Shown: positions 57,410 to 64,000 of the stretch, in pieces
Numbering within the stretch: position 1 is the stretch's first letter
Layout: each line of letters opens with the position of its first letter
Assembly (NCBI GenBank): GCA_030686995.1
Contig: CM060709.1
Coordinates: forward strand, 307,353,857 to 307,417,856
Origin: Artemisia argyi
Taxonomy: Eukaryota > Streptophyta > Magnoliopsida > Asterales > Asteraceae
DNA: 64,000 nucleotides
Reading direction: 5' to 3'
The notes under the pieces: generated by a model
What the model saw: only the letters and a program-made list of their open reading frames with translations
Database searches by the model: none
What the model was told of the DNA's origin: nothing
Program-made: the position numbers and the translations under genes

Positions 57410-58850
57410 TTAATAAGATTACTAAAACTTTACTCTACAACTTAACTAGTTAATTACCTAACTTAAAAATATAAAAGCTACTACACAAGATAAATCACAC
57501 GTCTACATGTCCTTTCATTGGGCCGATTTTGCTTTCACAACTTTGGTACATGAGATTTGGCCCATATTCTTTCCCTGAGAAGATAAGTAACAAATGTATT
57601 CATGAAATCCCACAAATTCGGCAAGTATTCTCTCTATTCATTTTTATACGCTCTATTCCTTTTTAATCCTCATGACAAGTTACGGTTCATTCTAAAATAA
57701 ACAAACACGCACATAAAACCCTAACAAAACATTGGCGGCTGTTTAGTTTTCTCCTTCCATTTCTCGTTCGAATCAAGGTGGTTTTGGATCGTGATTAAGG
57801 TGGTGTTGAGTGCGGTATATTCTGGTTTGAGAAGGGTGGTTTTGATTGTGTGTTACATAGCTTCGAGGAAGGGTTTGGTTGTGTTGATTTGACGAGCGTT
57901 GATAGCTTTGTATTCGGTTGTGATTCTGGTCTCGGTTTCTTAGTTCCTTGCTGCTTCTCTTGATCAAGCATCGAGGGTATTTCATATCACCTAAATCTTG
58001 TTCTATTTCTTTCCTATTGAATCTATTATGCTCGTATAACATGTCACCTAGAATCAAAAATGGATCGGCTAATATAGGTTTGTATATATACTAATAAACA
58101 TGTCAAATGATATCACATGAAAGTAACATAAAATCATAGAACATATCTTATGAAATTACGAAATTGTAAGCTAATCTAATCGACCTTATAGTTGTTGTTT
58201 CGAATCGGTTTTATACATGTTTAAGACATAATCTATTCGAGCTAAAAAGAGATCCATGCATGCAAGCTTTAGGTCTTGTTTTTGGTTCGCTAATATAAAT
58301 TAAAAGGGTGTCGCGGATTGTTTTGTGCCTCGTCAATACTTGTGTTGTCTCGCGAGGGTTCGTGGTTTATATCCGGTCTCGCGATGACTAGTTTGTCCCA
58401 TTAGCTAGGTATGTACGAGCGAATATATATACATACGAGTAACATAATATAGTTAAAATGAATCGTAAAACTGGACATATAAGCTATGTAAGAAACTGAT
58501 GTATAATCGAGTTATAAAATTTATATAAATGTATTCTGCATGGTTAATAGTATCATGTTTTCACCATTTTGCAATGTCACTGAATAAAATATATAAGGCT
58601 ATGAATGAGCCAAAAGACATGGGTACCGATTATTTTATCCGAAGAAGCAAGGGATGTTTGTTCCGGAAATTTAGATAACAAAAAGGGTGTGTGTCGCGGC
58701 TTATTTAATCAAGAGAAGTATTTGTCTCGGCATGTTTTAACAAGAGGGTGTCGTGGACTTGTTTGCTTTCAAAATAATAAAAATCTTGGGTCGTCACGGC
58801 ATAAAAAAATCAATATCGTGGGTATGTTACTAAATTATATAAAATTATAA
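57410..58850. other. Unassigned region, possibly 5' part of the gypsy LTR
   Basis: A 94-codon minus-strand frame (58057-57773) is rich in Arg/Asn/Gln/His and matches nothing recognised. GTGTCGCGG-type words recur at 58310, 58690 and 58748, suggesting LTR-like sequence. No firm feature is supported. Confidence 0.3.
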
Positions 58851-60487
58851 TGACGGGTCCAAAATTTTTATCTTAATATTAATTTATTAAAATAAACTTT
58901 AAATTAATTTTATGTGACTTTTAATATTTAATTTTGATAATTTACATTTTAGACCCTAAGCTATCATAATTGCCAAATACAACCCTAATTACTATTTAGG
59001 TAAACATTCTAAATAAGGGAACTATTTATGGAAAGTCTATTTTTGAGAAGTTCTATTTATGGAAAGTTACTATTTTTGGAAAGTTCTATTTATGGAAAGT
59101 CTATTTTTGAGAAGTAAACTTAAAACCCTAATTTGGTAATCTTAACCTAATGCTTCTAATTTTGTAGAGAAGAAACCCTAAACCTAATCTGGAAACACTT
59201 ATCATATGTAAACCCTAATTTTGACAACCTAAAATAAGTTAAGCCTTTAATGAGCAGTTAAGTAATATGTAAACCTTTATTATGTAGATTGTGTGAAGAA
59301 GGAGTGATCTGCCTTCCCTTCTCGTTCTTTGTTTCATTTCTGCATTTGATTTCGAGGTACAGATATTCCGCCTTTTTAGTAAAGGCCATCCTTCTCTCTT
59401 TTGTTTAATGTTTCGATTATGATCCCTTCAGTTAAGCCATTGCTATGTTCCCTTTATTTGATTCGTGTTTGTTGATACTTGATATTGATATGAGCTTGAT
59501 ATTCGTTTGCATGCTATATTTCTTTTCTATAGCATTCTTGATTCTATACCCATTATGTGTTACTTGTATATATGATTTGATTAATTTGTAGCCAGTCATG
59601 GGGAGTCCATGGCCTTGCCACTGATGCACCAGTGGTATTGACACTATCTGTGGAGGTGGGTTTTAGTCCACAGCGTTCCCTTTAAGCTAGCTATTCAGGC
59701 CTATATTTATTATTGTATATGTTTACTTAGCCTAGAGCTTTGTGCATATATATCTGTTTTGCAGGGAGCGTATGGATGCATCCTAGGTACTTTGTTTTGT
59801 ATTATTTGGTGAATGTTTTGGTGTGTGTGTAATACACCCCTTTCACATTTGGTACAATGGAGGTCATGACTCCTATGTACATTTAGTATATATATTGTTG
59901 GGCATTCCTATTTGTTCTACTTCTCTATGATTCTTATTATCTTGTCATATCTAATGTGATTAACTTATGCATGCTTTATTTCTTTTGCTAACACTTATGA
60001 CTCATTTCATTTCGTTAATTTTTTGATATCCATTATCTGTATTTCCTTTGAACATATTCCATGTTTCCATATTCTTGATTTCTATCTCAGCAGGTTCGCT
60101 TAGAACTATGTCGTATTCACCTTCATTTTCCTTTTTGTTATTAGTTTTCGTTTGTTTATATCTGTTCATTGGGCTTTTTAAGCTCAGCCGCATTTCTTTT
60201 CCTGCGGCAGGTTTTTAGAAGAAAGCTGGGTTGGGTGAAGAGTGCTTAGGAGCTCTTAGTGGACTACACTGTTGATAGCTCCCCATGGATTAGAGATAGA
60301 CTTAGAGATTTCCTTCTTGGTTCTTAACTTGTAATTAATTTGGAAGTTGTAATGCTTAGAATTAGTCCTTTATCTTTTCGCTAGAACTGTTTTGTGAACC
60401 TTGTATCATTAATGTATTCCGCTTGCTTATGTTATGATTTGACCCCATAATGTTACACTTTAGCCCTTTTCGGGTTGGGGTGTTACA
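58851..60487 (+). mobile_element. 5' LTR (3' portion) of a gypsy element
   Basis: The right end ...TTCGGGTTGGGGTGTTACA at 60487 lies directly beside a tRNA-Met-type primer-binding site. The left border (expected to start TGTAACA) was not found, so the extent is approximate. A short tandem repeat of CTATTTATGGAAAGT / TATTTTTGAGAAGT lies at 59026-59120. Confidence 0.55.
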
Positions 60488-60491
60488 ATTA

Positions 60492-60502
60492 TGGTATCAG
60501 AG
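60492..60502 (+). other. Primer-binding site of the gypsy element
   Basis: TGGTATCAGAG is complementary to the 3' end of initiator tRNA-Met and lies 4 bp inside the LTR end. Confidence 0.85.
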
Positions 60503-61684
60503 ACAGGTTTGATCAGCGGATTCAAAACCCGTAGAGCTTAGGCTATGACATGTGAGTAATAGGCCCGCTAAGTTTTGCACCATAGGAGTTATGAAACAAC
60601 CTTTGAGAACTTGCGTTAGGATTTCCACTCCGAAATTAAATTATGACCAGTGAGGATTGGGTAGACTATATGGAATTTGTTTAGGTATCGTTGCTTCCGT
60701 ATCACTCTGATTCGTGCCTTACTTCTAGTTGAGCCTTTTAAGATTTCTCCTTCTAGAGATTTGAAGCCTATTATTTTGCATAGCATAAGTTTAGTGACCA
60801 AGTAAGTTTAGAATGCGTTGAGATTTTTGCGGTAATGTTTGACATTACATAAACTTTATCTTCTTTGTGTTCAGCCTCTGATTCATTTGTTAACCCTTTA
60901 GATGCCTCTATAGGTACTCTGAGAATTTCTATGATCATGACTTGTTTGACACGTTCTGAGAAATCTCTTGCTTTTGATAAGCATATTTAAGTTACACCAT
61001 TAGATTTTGCCTTATCTACTTGTATTCCTATGAGAAATCTTGTGGTTGATCAGCCACGAGAATAGGAATATTATTCCTCACTTCTAAATGATAAGATTCG
61101 CTATGCTGATATGCCTTTCCTTGGAAAGTTTAAATTCGATTGTCATTCTGATATTGACTGGTGGACGGAGCATCAAGATGCTAACTACTGTCATACTACG
61201 TCTCTCCTTTGACATTTTGAACCACTATGATTTATTTTTGTCAGGACTTCCGATTGATAAGCTTTTGTTATTCTTACTACCCTGGAAACTCATATGTTAC
61301 TTTCGCGGTTGTGGAGTTTTGCTAGCATCTATTCATGTTTCCCGTGGGATGAATCTCACTTTGAGAGTCATTTTGCAATCTAAATTCTTCCAATGAATCC
61401 CTGAATGAACCACCCAAATTTTCACCGATTATGAATTTGATTTGACTTAGTACTGAGAAAATGTTTAGTCACGACTCGAGGTAGAATATGATTTCAATAA
61501 AGGCATGTTTATATGATGCAAGTATTATGACGCCTGGCCAACGTGATAATAATTACATCATATAACTTGAACTTATGGGGATCATAGGATATCTTTGAGG
61601 AGTGCATGAGAACAGTTAAGTTTGATGAGAAAGAACACTATCCGTATAGGACGATGTTTTGCCTGATTTTGAAACTCCATATTG
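60503..61684 (+). other. Decayed gag/protease region of the gypsy element
   Basis: This lies between the PBS and the RT remnant, where gag and protease are expected. Stops are frequent and I could not recognise a zinc knuckle or protease motif. Confidence 0.4.
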
Positions 61685-63420
61685 AACAGCACCAGCCGAA
61701 TTAAGAGAACTGGAGGAGTGGTAACCACAAATCTATGAAATGTTTTGTTGTCTTAGTGTATCTCCTTGGAGTGCTTCAGTTTTTTTTTTCGCAATGAAGA
61801 AAGATGGTAGCAGGAGATTATGTATCGACTTCTGGAAGCTAAACCGTATCACTATTTGAACCCATTATTCCCTACCTCGAATCGACGATGTATCTGATCA
61901 ACTTTGGGACGTGGAGTTTTCCTTTAGATGGATTTATGGCTTGAAGTTATTCCAAAAATTTCATTTCGTATTCGTATCGGCCACTATGACTGTTAATGAT
62001 GCTAATAGTATTAGCTAATGCTTTGACTGTTTATTAAATTTGAAGAATCGTGTCTTTCGTAAGTACTTAGACAAATTGGTCATAGTATGACATATTAGTA
62101 CATTCAGAGATGAAGGAGAAACATGAGAATCATTTTTGTATTATGTTGGAAACATGAGGATCATTTATATATTCTGGAAGCATGATATTGGTTGGAAAAT
62201 GTTCACGACTTGCGTTACCGTTGAGGATTTTTATGAGTAAAGAAGAGAAGCTTAGTTTGGATGAGAATAGAGTTTTGAAAAAGTTGAAATAGAAATTAGC
62301 TTCAACTTCCATACTTTCAGGTAGTACAAATTTTGGGACGTTTCAAGAAGACACTTGGTCATGCCATTATGCAGCATGGGAAGGTTATTGCTTACGCATC
62401 AAGACAATTAGAACCGTTTGAGGAGAATTATTCAATGCATGACTTGGAATTAGCGGCAGTGTGGTTGCTCTTAAGATTGGAAGACATATCTTACAAGGTA
62501 AATTTGGTGGCAGATGCATTTAGGAAGAAATTTGAAGTTTCAGTTTGTCTTGGAGATTGAGCTTAAGAAAATCAAGACTTAGAACTCAGGGAAGTTGAGT
62601 CGTGGCAAACATGAAGGTTGAATCCAATTACAAATTTTAGAAGCTCACGAACAAGATTGCGAACTATGGTCTGTGTTAGAAGATTGGAGAGAAGCTGTTA
62701 TGATTGAGGCACAGTTTTACTTTCTCTATCCCTCTTAGTTGTACTAAGATGTATAAGGGATCTAAGCAGAATTTTCAGAGGGAATGGCATGAAACTGATT
62801 GTGATCACATTAGTGACGATGTGCTTAGTATGTTACAAGTCAAGATTGAACTTCAGCATGCAAGGGAGTTCCTTTAACTTATGGACTTTTCGACTTAGAT
62901 GTAGGATTAGACTTTTCATGAACCTTGTAATGGAACCTCCTCGCACATTTGAGAAGAATGATATTATTTGAGTGGTGATTGATCGTTTGATTAAGTTAGC
63001 TCATTTTGCCTCTTAGAATGTATATTTAGTTAGCAAGTGGGCATAAATCCTTTGACAGAAGGTTATTCAATTACATGGCGCACCTACTGTGATCGTGTCA
63101 GAGATTCGCATTTTACTTCAAATTCCTAGGAAGGACTACTGAAGGCTTGAGGGACCAGACTCAAGTATAGTAATTCTATTCACCTACAGACTGATGGATA
63201 AGTAGAACAACTATTCGAACTTGGAAGAAGGGTTGAGCAAGAAGTTTGACCAGTGGTTGGTCTGGTTGTGTTTGCTCATTAAGAATTATGGCATGCAAGT
63301 GACAAGGGTTTTCCCTTCAGATTTTGTATGAATGGAGATGTAGAACACCTTCTGGTTGAATTAAGTCGGGAAGCTGCTTATTGAATATTCGGAGTCGATT
63401 TCAATGACTAATGTACTAGC
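61685..63420 (+). pseudogene. Gypsy Pol remnant (RT, RNase H, integrase), heavily mutated
   Basis: RT blocks appear in order: ELRELEEW, SPWSASVFFFAMKKDGSRRL, CIDFWKLN, LPRIDDVSDQL (61685-62000) and NRVFRKYLDKLVIV (about 62045-62090). There the catalytic FIDD-type motif is replaced by a stop and unrelated residues. RNase H follows: [21 protein letters not shown] and [11 protein letters not shown] (62345-62470). Integrase follows: VIDRLIKLAHF, VIQLHGAPTVIVSE and HLQTDG (about 62975-63200). Many stops and frameshifts are present. The order RT-RH-INT and these blocks fit a chromovirus (Tekay-like) element. It is non-functional. Confidence 0.8.
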
Positions 63421-64000
63421 TATCATTGTGTAAGAGAAATTCTGAAACTTTAAACCAGGAATTTGTGTGTCCGGTATGATGTTCCGTATAGAAGAGTTAT
63501 GACACTTTGGCATATATGTAAGATTTGCTTCGTGATACGTTAATCCTTAGATTCATTCTTATCCGTGCGGTTCCTATCTATCCCATTTTACATTCCGATA
63601 TGATTCGATACTCCAATGTATGCTTAGTTAATCGTCTATACGAATAGGTTACCAACCTCTTTAGGAAACTCTCGGTATGTCTGATAATTCGATATATGTT
63701 TCTCTGGTTGTTAGCAATGTTCTTAGTTCGTTCAGAACCTGATTGGACTTGTGAAATTTATACCATCTATCATCACTTCCGTATTTATTCTATATTCATC
63801 TGATGTTCATGTATCTCTCTGTGAGATTTTGACTATCATCTTTTTCATGTTCAATTCACACTCATTGGATCAGATTTGTTATGATTTATTTTCTGTTGAG
63901 AACCCGAGGCTCTCGTATTGGTTTAGACGGAGTCATGAGAAATACACACTTTCGTTCGTTGAAATCTTAGGAAGGACCTCTCCGAGCATGAGGTTAATTG
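63421..64000 (+). other. Probable 3' continuation of the gypsy element
   Basis: No domain is recognised; it likely encodes the degenerate integrase C-terminus. The element runs off the window and the 3' LTR is not seen. Confidence 0.35.

Noticed and set aside
57773..58057. 94-codon minus-strand frame rich in Arg, Asn, Gln and His
   Set aside because: No domain, no splice partners, and it sits in probable retroelement DNA.
1..64000. CRISPR arrays, bacterial operons, rRNA or intact tRNA genes
   Set aside because: No regularly spaced repeats, ribosome-binding-site patterns or RNA gene structures were seen; the window is plant nuclear DNA.

Overview
The window looks like a piece of a flowering-plant nuclear genome. 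It has AT-rich intergenic DNA, genes with short GT-AG introns, and dense LTR-retrotransposon, Helitron, Mutator-like, SINE and MITE sequence. From memory, the copia Gag style and the extra ORF behind pol resemble SIRE-lineage elements of Asteraceae. That taxonomic guess is an inference, not a search result.

Layout. 1-6186 is the 3' end of one LTR retrotransposon followed by long AT-rich non-coding DNA. 6187-16110 is a decayed minus-strand copia element with LTR, PBS, gag, protease, integrase, RT-RNase H and two further ORFs behind pol. A near-palindromic motif (GGAACC...GGTTCC) recurs across it. 16111-21169 is a TE graveyard holding a gypsy RT fragment, two more related LTRs, and a broken fragment of a host acyl-ACP thioesterase (FatB-type) gene. 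21170-26622 holds Helitron remains, including a fragment of the Helitron protein. 26637-30434 is a complete Mutator-like transposon with about 220-bp terminal inverted repeats and a perfect 9-bp target duplication. It carries two convergent genes but no visible catalytic transposase domain. 30435-33538 is AT-rich repeats.

Host genes start at 33539. First is an intact seven-exon RING-H2 E3 ubiquitin ligase gene (RHF1A-like, plus strand). Then comes the most interesting part, 39195-53377: three intact multi-exon genes (minus, plus, minus). By manual splicing they encode proteins of about 718, 735 and 699 aa. Each fuses an N-terminal, apparently active CrRLK1L/FERONIA-type kinase domain to a C-terminal CRK-type pseudokinase, with no ectodomain, signal peptide or membrane segment visible. 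This is a tandem kinase-pseudokinase architecture, a format known in cereals for immune receptors such as Yr15/WTK1 and Rpg1, here built from a different pair of families. Each pseudokinase has lost a different set of catalytic residues. One gene has gained an in-frame exon through a recent 166-bp tandem duplication. Relics of further 3' ends and a duplicated intergenic segment show that the cluster has been expanding and breaking.

55146-64000 returns to transposons: a truncated copia element with one LTR, a hAT-type MITE with an 8-bp TSD, and a heavily decayed plus-strand gypsy element (LTR end, PBS, RT, RNase H, integrase). All exon structures were read by eye from splice signals and reading-frame continuity. 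No RNA evidence or database search was available.
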